From Hyphomicrobiales bacterium (GTDB lineage Bacteria > Pseudomonadota > Alphaproteobacteria > Rhizobiales > Phreatobacteraceae), in contig JAFKKV010000031.1 in the NCBI GenBank assembly GCA_017304475.1, positions 61,282-125,281 on the forward strand: a stretch of 64,000 bases of DNA, in the 5' to 3' direction. This document shows positions 36,261 through 44,195 of this stretch, piece after piece (within the stretch, counting starts at the first letter, position 1; each line of letters begins with the position of its first letter). The notes under the pieces were generated by a model. The model did no database searches. It saw nothing but the letters and a program-made list of their open reading frames with translations, and was not told the DNA's origin. A program made the translations under genes and the position numbers.

Positions 36261-37603
36261 GCGGGCGGAGCGCCAAAGGTCCGGCGCACCATGCCGGGAT
36301 AGGCAAGCCACTGGTAGAGGCCGCGGCAGGCCTGGAAGACCAGGAAAGCGACCCACAGCCCGCTATTGCCGTAGCCCGACAGGAGCCACCAGGCGGCGAT
36401 GAAGGTGGCGAACGCCGCCACCATGCAATTGCGCATGGCGGTGGTCCAGGTCGCGCCGATGAACACGCCGTCGAACAGGAAGGCCATGACGCCGGTGAAC
36501 GGCGTCAGCGCCGCGAAGATCAGGTAGTTCCGGGCTTCGGCGCGCACGGCTTCGGCGCTGGTGATGACGTCGATGGCCCATGGCCCGCCGGCATAGAACA
36601 GCGCCGAGGCGCCGGTGCCGAAGGTGACGGCCCAGATCGCCGAGAGCGCGACCGCGCGCCGGAACGCGGTTTCGTCCTTGGCGCCGACCGCCTGGCCGCC
36701 GAGCTGTTCGGCGGCTGTGGCGAAACCGTCGAGGAAGAAGGCGACGACGCCGACCAGGTTCATCAGGATGGCATTGGCGGCGAGCACGGTGTCGCCGCCA
36801 ACCGCGCCCTGGCGGGTGAAGAAAGCAAAGCCGGTGACCAGCGCCGCGGTGCGGATCATGATGTCGCGGTTGATCGCGATGGTGCGGATCAGTTTGGCCT
36901 TGTCGAACACGATGGCGCGCGCCACGCCGAAGCGGCCGCCGAGCAGTTTCAGCACCACCACGAGCCCGACCAGAGCGCCCGAGATCTCGGCCAGCGCATT
37001 GGCGGTGGCCGCCCCGGCGACGCCGAAGCCGAGCACGGTGACGAACAGCACGGTCAGCGCCATGTTGACCAGGTTGATGGCGACCTGCAGCATGAGGCCG
37101 GTGACCGTGCGGGCCTGGCCGATCAGCCAGCCGAGCACCGCATAGTTGATGAAGACCGCCGGCGCCGACCAGATCCGCACCGAGAAATAGAGGTCCGCCG
37201 CCTCGTTGACCGCTGCCGAGGCACCCATCAGCCTGAAGGCGGCGAACGAGATCGGCCGTTGCAGCAGAACCAGCGCGCCGCCGCAGACGACCGCCATCAC
37301 CAGGGCACGGGCAATGACCGCACGCCGCTCGGTATCGTCATGGGCGCCGAGCGCCTGGGCGGTCAGACCGATCGTGCTCATGCGCAGGAAGACGAAGGCC
37401 CAGAACAGGAAGTCGAACACCACGGCGCCGAGCGCCACGGCGGCGAGCAGACGGGTCTCGCCGAGCTGGCCGATCGCCGTCGCGCTGACGATGCCGAGCA
37501 GCGGCGTCGTCACATGGGCGAAGATCATCGGCACTGCGATGGCGAGCACGCGCCGATGGGTGACGGTGGGGGCCGGCAGGGCCCGAGATGAGGAGGCGTC
37601 CAT
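36257..37603 (-). CDS. MATE family efflux transporter (DinF-like)
   Basis: A 448-residue protein with about twelve transmembrane helices in two MatE repeats. The opening VLAIAVPMIFAHVTTPLLGI and the QLGETRLLAAVALG segment, with the second repeat starting at FTRQGAVGGDTVLAANAIL, are family-typical. It should extrude drugs or organic cations using Na+ or H+. AGAGGCGC precedes the start. It belongs to the DinF-like branch by overall pattern; the substrate is unknown. Confidence 0.92.
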   Translation of the reverse strand: MDASSSRALPAPTVTHRRVLAIAVPMIFAHVTTPLLGIVSATAIGQLGETRLLAAVALGAVVFDFLFWAFVFLRMSTIGLTAQALGAHDDTERRAVIARALVMAVVCGGALVLLQRPISFAAFRLMGASAAVNEAADLYFSVRIWSAPAVFINYAVLGWLIGQARTVTGLMLQVAINLVNMALTVLFVTVLGFGVAGAATANALAEISGALVGLVVVLKLLGGRFGVARAIVFDKAKLIRTIAINRDIMIRTAALVTGFAFFTRQGAVGGDTVLAANAILMNLVGVVAFFLDGFATAAEQLGGQAVGAKDETAFRRAVALSAIWAVTFGTGASALFYAGGPWAIDVITSAEAVRAEARNYLIFAALTPFTGVMAFLFDGVFIGATWTTAMRNCMVAAFATFIAAWWLLSGYGNSGLWVAFLVFQACRGLYQWLAYPGMVRRTFGAPPA

Positions 37604-37722
37604 GCGCCTCTTCTAGATCAACTGCACCGGCGCTGGATACCGGGCGGGATGAAGATAATTCGATATAACAACAGGATAGCGTAATTTCACGGACGCGTGG
37701 TGAAGGCTACGCAATCCCGCCG

Positions 37723-38610
37723 CTAGCCCATCTTTCCGGCCTCCCAGCCGAGCATGGCCTGCTTGCGCGTCAGCCCCCAGTGATAGCCGGTGAGTGCGCC
37801 GGAGCGGCCGAGCACGCGATGGCAGGGCACGACGAAGGAGATCGGGTTCTTGCCCACCGCGGCGCCGACCGCACGCGCGGCGCTCGGCTTGCCGATATGG
37901 CCGGCAATGGTCGAATAGGTGGTCGCCTTGCCCATGGGGATGCGCAGCAGGGTCTCCCAGACACGCACCTCGAAATCCGTGCCGATCAGCACCACCCGCA
38001 GCGGCTGGTCGCCGGCCCAGGCGGCGGGGTCGAAGATCCGCTCGGCGAAGGGCCCGGTGATGGCCGGGTCCTCGCGGAAGCTGGCGCGCGGCCAGCGGCC
38101 CGTCATGTCGGCGAGCGCCGAGGGCTCGCCGCCGGCATCGCAGAAACCGAGGCCGGCCAGGCCCCGGTCGGTGGCGAGGACGACGGCGCGGCCGAAGGGC
38201 GAGGGGTGGAAGCCATAGGCCATGGCGATGCCGGCGCCGCCGGCCTTGTAGTCGCCCGGCGTCATGGCCTCGTGGGTGACGAACAGGTCGTGCAGCCGGC
38301 CGGGTCCGGAATAACCGACCTCATAGGCGGCATCGAGCACGGTCGCCTCGTCGCGCAGCAGGGCGCGAGCGGCATCCAGCGTGATCGCCTGCAGGAAGTC
38401 CTTGGGCGTCAGGCCGGCCCAGCGCCGGAACAGGTGGTGCAGGTGCCCGGCGGACAGGCCGACATGCTCGGCCATTTCCTCGACGCTCGGCTGGCGCCGC
38501 CAATGGTCGGTGATGAAGGCGAGCGTCCGGCGCACGATTTCATAATCGTCGGCCGCCTCGGTCAGGCGGATCGGAACGCCGTGTTTTTCCAGTTGGACGA
38601 CGTTGAGCAT
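37723..38610 (-). CDS. AraC-type HTH / methylated-DNA-protein-cysteine methyltransferase fusion (Ada-like, no N-terminal Cys-Zn domain)
   Basis: A 295-residue fusion. About residues 22-115 form an AraC HTH (SVEEMAEHVGLSAGHLHHLF; DAAYEVGYSGPGRLHDLF). The C-terminal half is an O6-alkylguanine alkyltransferase with the acceptor cysteine in FVVPCHRVLGRSGALTGYHW. Full Ada proteins begin with a methyl-phosphotriester-accepting zinc domain, which is missing here, so regulation by phosphotriester methylation is not expected. The DNA repair role is well supported; the regulatory role is inferred. ATG 38610 follows GGAGCCGATC. Confidence 0.9.
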   Translation of the reverse strand: MLNVVQLEKHGVPIRLTEAADDYEIVRRTLAFITDHWRRQPSVEEMAEHVGLSAGHLHHLFRRWAGLTPKDFLQAITLDAARALLRDEATVLDAAYEVGYSGPGRLHDLFVTHEAMTPGDYKAGGAGIAMAYGFHPSPFGRAVVLATDRGLAGLGFCDAGGEPSALADMTGRWPRASFREDPAITGPFAERIFDPAAWAGDQPLRVVLIGTDFEVRVWETLLRIPMGKATTYSTIAGHIGKPSAARAVGAAVGKNPISFVVPCHRVLGRSGALTGYHWGLTRKQAMLGWEAGKMG

Positions 38611-38720
38611 GATCGGCTCCACAATCTCTCGAAACAGCCATTTCTTCGAGGCTCAATGTGGGGCCTTGTGCGCGTTCGGACCACCCGTTTCCTCGGATGG
38701 GCCGGATATCGCCGCCGGCC

Positions 38721-39101
38721 TCATGCGACGGACGGAAAGGTCACGGCCTCGATCTTGTTGCGGTCGGCGTCCATGATGAAGGCGCCGAAATAGGTGGTCA
38801 TCGTCGCTTGCCGGGCACCGGGCAGGCCGCAATCGCTGCCGCCATGACGAAGCGCGGCGGCATGAAAGGCGCGCACTGCCGCTTCGTCCGATGCGCGCAG
38901 GCAGATATGGGCGCCCGGATCGCCGCCCGGCGCGACATGGCCTTCGCGCAGGTTCAGCCAGAATTCCGGATAGCGCTTGCCGAAACCGACCGATCGCTCG
39001 CGCGTCACCAGGCGGGTCAACCCGAGCGGCGCCAGCACCCGGTCGTAGAAATCGGCGGCGCGGGCGAGATCATGCACGGCGATCGAGACGTGATCGATCA
39101 T
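38721..39101 (-). CDS. VOC family protein (glyoxalase/bleomycin-resistance superfamily)
   Basis: A 126-residue protein with one vicinal-oxygen-chelate repeat pair: MIDHVSIAVHDLARAADFYD at the start and FGAFIMDADRNKIEAVTF at the end. It carries a metal-ligand pattern (H4 and E near residue 120). GAAGGAGGCTC precedes the ATG at 39101. The reaction is unknown; it resembles the small glyoxalase-like proteins with a GGSDCGLPGAR stretch. Confidence 0.85.
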   Translation of the reverse strand: MIDHVSIAVHDLARAADFYDRVLAPLGLTRLVTRERSVGFGKRYPEFWLNLREGHVAPGGDPGAHICLRASDEAAVRAFHAAALRHGGSDCGLPGARQATMTTYFGAFIMDADRNKIEAVTFPSVA

Positions 39102-39283
39102 GGCGGGAGCCTCCTTCGTCGTGGCCAGGCGCAGCGGCGCGATGATGCTGGCCGGCGAGCATGGGACGCAATCCGTCGGCCGGACGAGGCCTCGTTCCGA
39201 CATCGGGGCGGCGCAGCGATGAGCAAACAGTGGCTGGGCGGCGCCGGCGGAATGGGCGAGAATGTCCGCACAGGAGATCCGAC

Positions 39284-40735
39284 ATGACCAGCAAACTCGC
39301 TTTCCAACATGAAGCCGCCTATGTCGACGGCCAGTGGATCGGCGCCGACGACGCCAAGACCCTCGAAGTGCGCGATCCCGCGACCGGCGAGAAGCTCGGC
39401 ACAGTGCCGGCCTGCGGCAAGGCCGAGACGGCGCGTGCCATCGCCGCGGCCGAGGCGGCGCTGCCGGCCTGGCGCGCCAAGACTGCCAAGGAGCGCGGCC
39501 AGATCCTGCACCGGCTGGCCAATATCATCGAGCAGAATGCCGAGGCGCTCGGCACGCTGCTGACCCGCGAGCAGGGCAAGTCGCTGGCGGAAGCCAAGGG
39601 CGAGGTCAATTTCTCCGCGGCCTATGTCCGCTGGTTCGCCGAGGAAGCCCAGCGCGTCTATGGCGACGTGATTCCCTCGCCCTGGCCGGGCCGCCGCATC
39701 CTGGTCACCAAGGAACCGGTCGGCGTCGTCGGCGCGATCACGCCGTGGAACTTCCCGTCCTCGATGATCGCCCGCAAGCTCGGTCCGGCGCTTGCCGCCG
39801 GCTGCACCATCGTCATCAAGCCGGCCTCGCAGACGCCCTATTCGGGGCTTGCCTGGGGCGAGCTGTGCGAGCAGGCCGGCATTCCCGCCGGCGTCGTCAA
39901 CGTGCTGACCGGCTCGGCGAGCGCCATCGGCGGCGAATTGATGGACAATCCGCTGGTCCGCAAGATCACCTTCACCGGCTCGACGCCGATCGGCAAGAAA
40001 CTGGTCGAGCAATCCGCCAAGACGCTGAAGAAGGTGTCGATGGAGCTCGGCGGCAATGCGCCCTTCATCGTCTTCGACGATGCCGATGTCGACCGCGCGG
40101 TCGAGGGCGCGATGATCGCCAAATATCGCAATTCCGGCCAGACCTGCGTCTGCACCAACCGCTTCCTGGTCCAGGCCGGCATCCATGACAGCTTCGTCGC
40201 CAAGCTCGCCGCCGCCTCCGAGGCGCTGAAGATCGGCAATGGCCTGGAGCCGGGTGTGCAGCAGGGGCCGCTGATCGACGAGAAGGCGGTCGAGAAGGTC
40301 GAGGAGCATATCAAGGACGCGCTCGGCAAAGGCGCAAAGGTCGTCACCGGCGGCCATCGTCACCGGCTCGGCGGATCGTTTTTCGAGCCGACCGTGCTCA
40401 CCGGCGTGACGCCCGACATGGTGGTCGCCCGGGACGAGACCTTCGGTCCGCTGGCCCCGGTGTTCAAATTCGACACCGAGGACCAGGCGGTCCGCATGGC
40501 CAATGACACCGAGTTCGGCCTCGCCTCCTATTTCTACACCCGCGACCTCGCCCGGGCCTTCCGGGTCGCCGAAAATCTCAAATACGGCATGGTCGGCATC
40601 AATGAAGGCCTGATCACCACCGAGGTCGCGCCCTTCGGTGGGGTCAAGGAATCCGGCATGGGCAAGGAAGGCTCGAAATACGGCATCGAGGACTATCTCG
40701 ACGTCAAATATCTCTGCGTCGGCGGCCTCGGCTGA
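39284..40735 (+). CDS. gabD: NAD-dependent succinate-semialdehyde dehydrogenase family
   Basis: A 483-residue aldehyde dehydrogenase: GVVGAITPWNFPSSMIARK (cofactor/oxyanion), FTGSTPIGKKL, the general base MELGGNAPF and the nucleophile NSGQTCVCTNRF, and a C-terminal PFGGVKESGMGKEGSKYG. This is the GabD pattern; the same family includes alpha-ketoglutarate-semialdehyde dehydrogenases, the last step of hydroxyproline breakdown (see 49-58 kb). The start at 39284 follows CAGGAGATC. It is monocistronic with a strong terminator behind it. Confidence 0.9.
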   Translation: MTSKLAFQHEAAYVDGQWIGADDAKTLEVRDPATGEKLGTVPACGKAETARAIAAAEAALPAWRAKTAKERGQILHRLANIIEQNAEALGTLLTREQGKSLAEAKGEVNFSAAYVRWFAEEAQRVYGDVIPSPWPGRRILVTKEPVGVVGAITPWNFPSSMIARKLGPALAAGCTIVIKPASQTPYSGLAWGELCEQAGIPAGVVNVLTGSASAIGGELMDNPLVRKITFTGSTPIGKKLVEQSAKTLKKVSMELGGNAPFIVFDDADVDRAVEGAMIAKYRNSGQTCVCTNRFLVQAGIHDSFVAKLAAASEALKIGNGLEPGVQQGPLIDEKAVEKVEEHIKDALGKGAKVVTGGHRHRLGGSFFEPTVLTGVTPDMVVARDETFGPLAPVFKFDTEDQAVRMANDTEFGLASYFYTRDLARAFRVAENLKYGMVGINEGLITTEVAPFGGVKESGMGKEGSKYGIEDYLDVKYLCVGGLG

Positions 40736-40753
40736 GCCAGGCGTCGGGATAAG

Positions 40754-40786
40754 GTCCGGAGGCGTCGTCATCGCCTCCGGACTTTT
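40754..40786 (+). terminator. Rho-independent terminator after the aldehyde dehydrogenase
   Basis: A perfect 11-bp stem GTCCGGAGGCG / CGCCTCCGGAC with a 7-nt loop is followed by TTTT, 18 bp after the stop codon. It is one of the clearest intrinsic terminators in the window. Confidence 0.85.
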
Positions 40787-40823
40787 GCTCAAGCGGAAGG
40801 GCGGAGCGGCTCCGGCTCACGCT

Positions 40824-40989
40824 CTACGTCATCCCCGGCGAGCCCGAAGGGCGAGGGAAGGGGATCCAGGGGCGGCTTGGACGTACGGTGGCGCCGCAAT
40901 ATTCCCGGTTCGAATGAAGCCGAGGGCGCAGGTGAAGCCGCCCCTGGATCCCCTTCCCTCGCCCTTCGGGCTCGCCGGGGATGACGTAG
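40824..40989. repeat. 55-bp perfect inverted repeat in the gabD-ybaK intergenic region
   Basis: Arms at 40824-40878 and 40935-40989 are exact reverse complements over 55 bp, around a 56-bp centre. Each arm holds smaller palindromes (for example GAGCCCGAAGGGCGAG). The whole 314-bp gap between gabD and the YbaK gene contains only the terminator and this element; short frames across it are not coding. It looks like a mobile intergenic palindromic (REP/BIME- or MITE-like) repeat, but no second copy with this sequence was seen in the window. Confidence 0.85.
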
Positions 40990-41049
40990 TGCATTCCCTT
41001 CCGTCGCTGCTCTTGGCCGGTCCGAACGCACCAGACCGGACCGTTCAGC

Positions 41050-41514
41050 TCATTCCTTGACGTCCTCGATCCGGCCCTTGCTGACCCGGACGAGGTCGGT
41101 GAAGCTCGTCTGGAACACCTCGTTGGGCGATCCCGCCGCCGCCCAGATCGGGTCGAGCGCTGCGAGATCCCGGTCGATCAGCACCAGGGGCTCGGTGAGG
41201 TGGCCGAGCGGCGCGACGCCCCCGATGGCAAAGCCGGTGACGGCGCGTACCCAGTCGGCGTCGGCGCGTTTGACCGGGCCGCCGACAAGGGCGGCGACCT
41301 TCGCCTGATCCACCCGGTTGACGCCCGATGCCACGACCAGAATCGGCTGCTCGCCGGTCCGGAGCACGATCGACTTGGCGATCTGCGCCACGGTGCAGCC
41401 GATCGCGGCCGCGGCTTCCGCGGCGGTGCGGGTGCTCTCCGGGAAGCGGCGCAGGTCGCCGTCATGACCATGGCTCGCCAGGGCGGCCCTTACCCGATCA
41501 ACCGAACTCGACAT
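41050..41514 (-). CDS. YbaK/EbsC family (aminoacyl-tRNA deacylase) protein
   Basis: A 154-residue single-domain protein of the YbaK/ProX deacylase fold: CTVAQIAKSIVLRTGEQPIL, RADADWVRAVTGFAIGGVAP and GHLTEPLVLIDRDLAAL. The GxxPLG-type active-site loop is visible as GGVAPLG. Relatives hydrolyse mischarged Cys-tRNA(Pro) or Ala-tRNA(Pro); the exact substrate is unknown. It is the downstream partner of the DUF2244 gene on the minus strand. Confidence 0.9.
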   Translation of the reverse strand: MSSSVDRVRAALASHGHDGDLRRFPESTRTAAEAAAAIGCTVAQIAKSIVLRTGEQPILVVASGVNRVDQAKVAALVGGPVKRADADWVRAVTGFAIGGVAPLGHLTEPLVLIDRDLAALDPIWAAAGSPNEVFQTSFTDLVRVSKGRIEDVKE

Positions 41515-41547
41515 GCTGTGGATCCCTCATGAAATTGCGGCTCGCGC

Positions 41548-42093
41548 TCAGGCGAAGGTGGTGCGTGTCGGGCCGCGCTTGGCCTCGGCGAGCGCGAGCC
41601 GCAGCGCCTTGCCGAAACCCTCGCGCTCGACCGGCGGCAGGAAGGTCGCGATGTCGAGCTTGTGCCGGCCGGAATCGAGCGTCAGGCTCATCACCTGCCC
41701 GTCGTCTTCGTCGACGACCTGGGTCAGCCGGGTCCAGGCCGTGTTGAAACGCCATTCCCGGGTCCGGCCGTGATAGCTCACCTTGCGCACGCGGATCTCG
41801 GTCGGCGTGACGATCACCTCCTCGAAGGCACGGGCCTGGCGGAAGTTCGCCCGGAAGGCGACATAGACCAGCGCCACGTCGATGCCGAGAAAGGGCAGGA
41901 CCGGCCAGGCGCCGACCAGCGAAAACACCAGGGCGGCGGCCAGATTGAGGCCGGTCACCGCCGCCATGACGGCAAAGAAGCCGCCGCGGCCGAGCGAGCG
42001 ATGCGGCGTCAGGATCGCGGCGAACAGCGGCGGCTCGTCGTCCGCCGGCCTGTGGCCGATCGAATGGCCGAATGTCGGGTTGCCGGTTGTCAT
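41548..42093 (-). CDS. DUF2244 domain-containing membrane protein
   Basis: A 181-residue protein with two transmembrane helices (FFAVMAAVTGLNLAAALVFS and PFLGIDVALVYVAF) and a C-terminal cytoplasmic beta domain with the conserved VRKVSYHGRTREWRFNTAWT segment. This is the DUF2244 integral membrane family of alphaproteobacteria, with no known role. Its start is only 22 bp from the divergent nth start, so the two genes share a very small promoter region. Confidence 0.9.
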   Translation of the reverse strand: MTTGNPTFGHSIGHRPADDEPPLFAAILTPHRSLGRGGFFAVMAAVTGLNLAAALVFSLVGAWPVLPFLGIDVALVYVAFRANFRQARAFEEVIVTPTEIRVRKVSYHGRTREWRFNTAWTRLTQVVDEDDGQVMSLTLDSGRHKLDIATFLPPVEREGFGKALRLALAEAKRGPTRTTFA

Positions 42094-42101
42094 GAGGCCG
42101 C

Positions 42102-42107
42102 ATTATA
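42102..42107 (-). promoter_or_regulatory. TATAAT -10-like box in the 22-bp DUF2244/nth gap
   Basis: On the minus strand the gap reads TATAAT, a perfect -10 hexamer, 8 bp before the DUF2244 ATG. A matching -35 would have to lie inside nth, and none is convincing (GGAACG). If real, the DUF2244 message would be almost leaderless. Confidence 0.3.
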
Positions 42108-42115
42108 GGACGGCC

Positions 42116-42874
42116 ATGGCCAAGCGTTCCACTCACAGTTCCGAACCGGCTGGATTGCCCGTGGCGCGCAAGCGCCCGGCCAAGGCCATTGCCAACATGG
42201 CCGCCGCCAAGGCCGCCGCCAAGCGCCGCAAGCGCGACGGCCTGACGCCCGCCGAGATCCAGGCGATCTTCTTCCGCTTCCACGCCATCGATCCCGAGCC
42301 CAAGGGTGAACTGGAAAGCGTCAATGCCTATACGCTGCTGGTGGCCGTCGCGCTGTCGGCGCAGGCGACCGATGTCGGCGTCAACAAGGCGACGCGCGCG
42401 CTGTTCCAGATCGCCGACACGCCGGCAAAGATGGTGGCGCTCGGCGAGGAGAAATTGATCTCCCACATCAAGACCATCGGCCTCTACCGCAACAAGGCGA
42501 AGAACGTCATCGCGCTGTCGGAGAAGCTCATCGCCGAGCATGGCGGCGAGGTGCCGGCCGACCGGGACGCCCTCGAGACGCTGCCCGGCGTCGGCCGCAA
42601 GACCGCCAATGTCGTGCTGAACATGGCCTTCGGCATTCCCACCATCGCCGTCGACACCCATCTGTTCCGGGTTGCCAACCGCACCGGGCTCGCTCCCGGC
42701 AAGACGCCGCTCGCCGTCGAACTGGGCCTCGAAAAGGTCGTGCCCGACGCCTACCGGCTGCATGCCCATCATTGGCTGATCCTGCACGGCCGCTACATCT
42801 GCAAGGCGGCCAAACCGCTCTGCCCGAAATGCGTCATCAAGGACATTTGCCGTTTCGAGCAGAAGACGGCCTGA
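42116..42874 (+). CDS. nth: Endonuclease III
   Basis: A 252-residue DNA glycosylase/AP lyase that removes oxidised pyrimidines. Helix-hairpin-helix LETLPGVGRKTANVVLNMAF with catalytic Lys, catalytic Asp region PTIAVDTHLFRVANRTGL, and the iron-sulfur loop CKAAKPLCPKCVIKDIC (Cx6Cx2Cx5C). The N-terminal 40 residues are a basic, alanine/lysine-rich extension (KAIANMAAAKAAAKRRKR) not found in E. coli Nth. The ATG at 42116 follows TATAGGAC. Confidence 0.95.
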   Translation: MAKRSTHSSEPAGLPVARKRPAKAIANMAAAKAAAKRRKRDGLTPAEIQAIFFRFHAIDPEPKGELESVNAYTLLVAVALSAQATDVGVNKATRALFQIADTPAKMVALGEEKLISHIKTIGLYRNKAKNVIALSEKLIAEHGGEVPADRDALETLPGVGRKTANVVLNMAFGIPTIAVDTHLFRVANRTGLAPGKTPLAVELGLEKVVPDAYRLHAHHWLILHGRYICKAAKPLCPKCVIKDICRFEQKTA

Positions 42875-42998
42875 TTTGCGCCGCCGCCCCGCGGGCAGGC
42901 GCCGGTCTCCTGCGCCGAAACCGCTCTTGCTCCTTGGCGGCGGCTCTGCTGAGACTTGACGCAAGATCAAGGACGGCAGCGGGGAAGCCTTGGGGACA

Positions 42999-44144
42999 AT
43001 GACTGCAATCTCGACCCTCAGAACGGCACGCGTCGATCAAGTCGGCTCGTTCCTGCGGCCGGAAGACCTGAAAGCGGCCTTCCTGCGCCACGCGCGCGGC
43101 CAGCTCTCAAGCCATCAGCTCGGCGCGGCCCAGGACGAGGCGATCGTCCAGGTCCTGGCGCGGCAGGAAACCCACGGCCTGCCCTTCGTCACCGACGGCG
43201 AATTTCGCCGGCTCAACTGGCAGGTGAGCTTTTCCGACGTCTCGGGCTGGGACCTCTGGTCCGGCTCCTGGGCCCAGTTCCTCAAAAATCCGGACAATCT
43301 CGGCCAGGGCGAGCATCACAACGAGAAGGGCGCCGACGCGGTTCTGTCCTTCCGCACGCCGGCGACATCCAGGCTGAGGCTGGAACGAAGCTTTCCGCGG
43401 AGCGAGCTCGACTTCATCCGGACCGCGACCAAGACCCCGGCCAAGATCACCCTGATGGGGCCGGACCGGGTCTGCCAGATGTGCGACATCGAGGGCTCCA
43501 AGCCGCATTACGCCGATGCCGACGCCTTCCTCGCCGATGTCGTGGCGATCCAGAAGACCATGGTGGCCGACCTGGTCGAGGCGGGCGCCGCCTATGTCCA
43601 GATCGACGAGCCGAGTTTCACCGGCTATGTCGACCCGGCGACGCTCGAGCGCATGGCCGCGCGCGGCGAGGCCCCCTTGAAGAACCTGCGCCGGGCGATC
43701 GAGGCCGACAACCAGGTCATTGCCGGTCTCGCTGGCCGGGCGGTGTTCGGCCTGCATATCTGCCGCGGCAACCGCGCCAGCATGTGGCACCGCGAGGGCA
43801 AATATGACGGCATCGCCGAGATGGTGTTCGGCGGGCTGAACTATGATCGGCTGCTGCTCGAATATGACAGCGAGCGGGCAGGCGGCTTCGAACCCCTGCG
43901 CTTCGTCGCCAAGGGCACGGTCGCCGTGCTCGGCCTGATCACCACCAAGACCGGCAAGATCGAGACGGTGGATGAACTTCGCCGTCGACTCGACGAGGCC
44001 GCGCGCTATATCGATCTGGATCAGGTGGCGCTGTCGCCGCAATGCGGCTTCGCTTCCGGCATCGGCGGCAATGCGCTGTCCGAGACGGAGCAGTGGCGTA
44101 AGATCGACGTGATGATGGAAACGGCACGCCGGGTTTGGGGCTGA
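42999..44144 (+). CDS. Cobalamin-independent methionine synthase C-terminal-like protein
   Basis: A 381-residue protein corresponding to the catalytic half of MetE. The zinc ligands are all present: His and Cys in GLHICRGN, Glu in LLEYDSERAGG, and Cys in LSPQCGFASG. It lacks the MetE N-terminal folate half (MetE is about 750 residues). Such MetE-C-like proteins can methylate homocysteine with folate or use other methyl donors; the true substrate is unknown. YVQIDEPSFTGYV matches the family. It is 51 bp upstream of a branched-chain-type ABC operon, possibly co-transcribed. The ATG at 42999 is chosen over the upstream TTG 42990. Confidence 0.85.
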   Translation: MTAISTLRTARVDQVGSFLRPEDLKAAFLRHARGQLSSHQLGAAQDEAIVQVLARQETHGLPFVTDGEFRRLNWQVSFSDVSGWDLWSGSWAQFLKNPDNLGQGEHHNEKGADAVLSFRTPATSRLRLERSFPRSELDFIRTATKTPAKITLMGPDRVCQMCDIEGSKPHYADADAFLADVVAIQKTMVADLVEAGAAYVQIDEPSFTGYVDPATLERMAARGEAPLKNLRRAIEADNQVIAGLAGRAVFGLHICRGNRASMWHREGKYDGIAEMVFGGLNYDRLLLEYDSERAGGFEPLRFVAKGTVAVLGLITTKTGKIETVDELRRRLDEAARYIDLDQVALSPQCGFASGIGGNALSETEQWRKIDVMMETARRVWG

Positions 44145-44195
44145 TCAGGGCTGCGGCAAATCGGTCCGGCAGCGCATATTGGGAGGATAGGGCCT

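Noticed and set aside
40789..41031. Possible small protein within the inverted repeat
   Set aside because: Short frames on both strands repeat the same arginine-rich segment because of the palindrome; no ribosome binding site.
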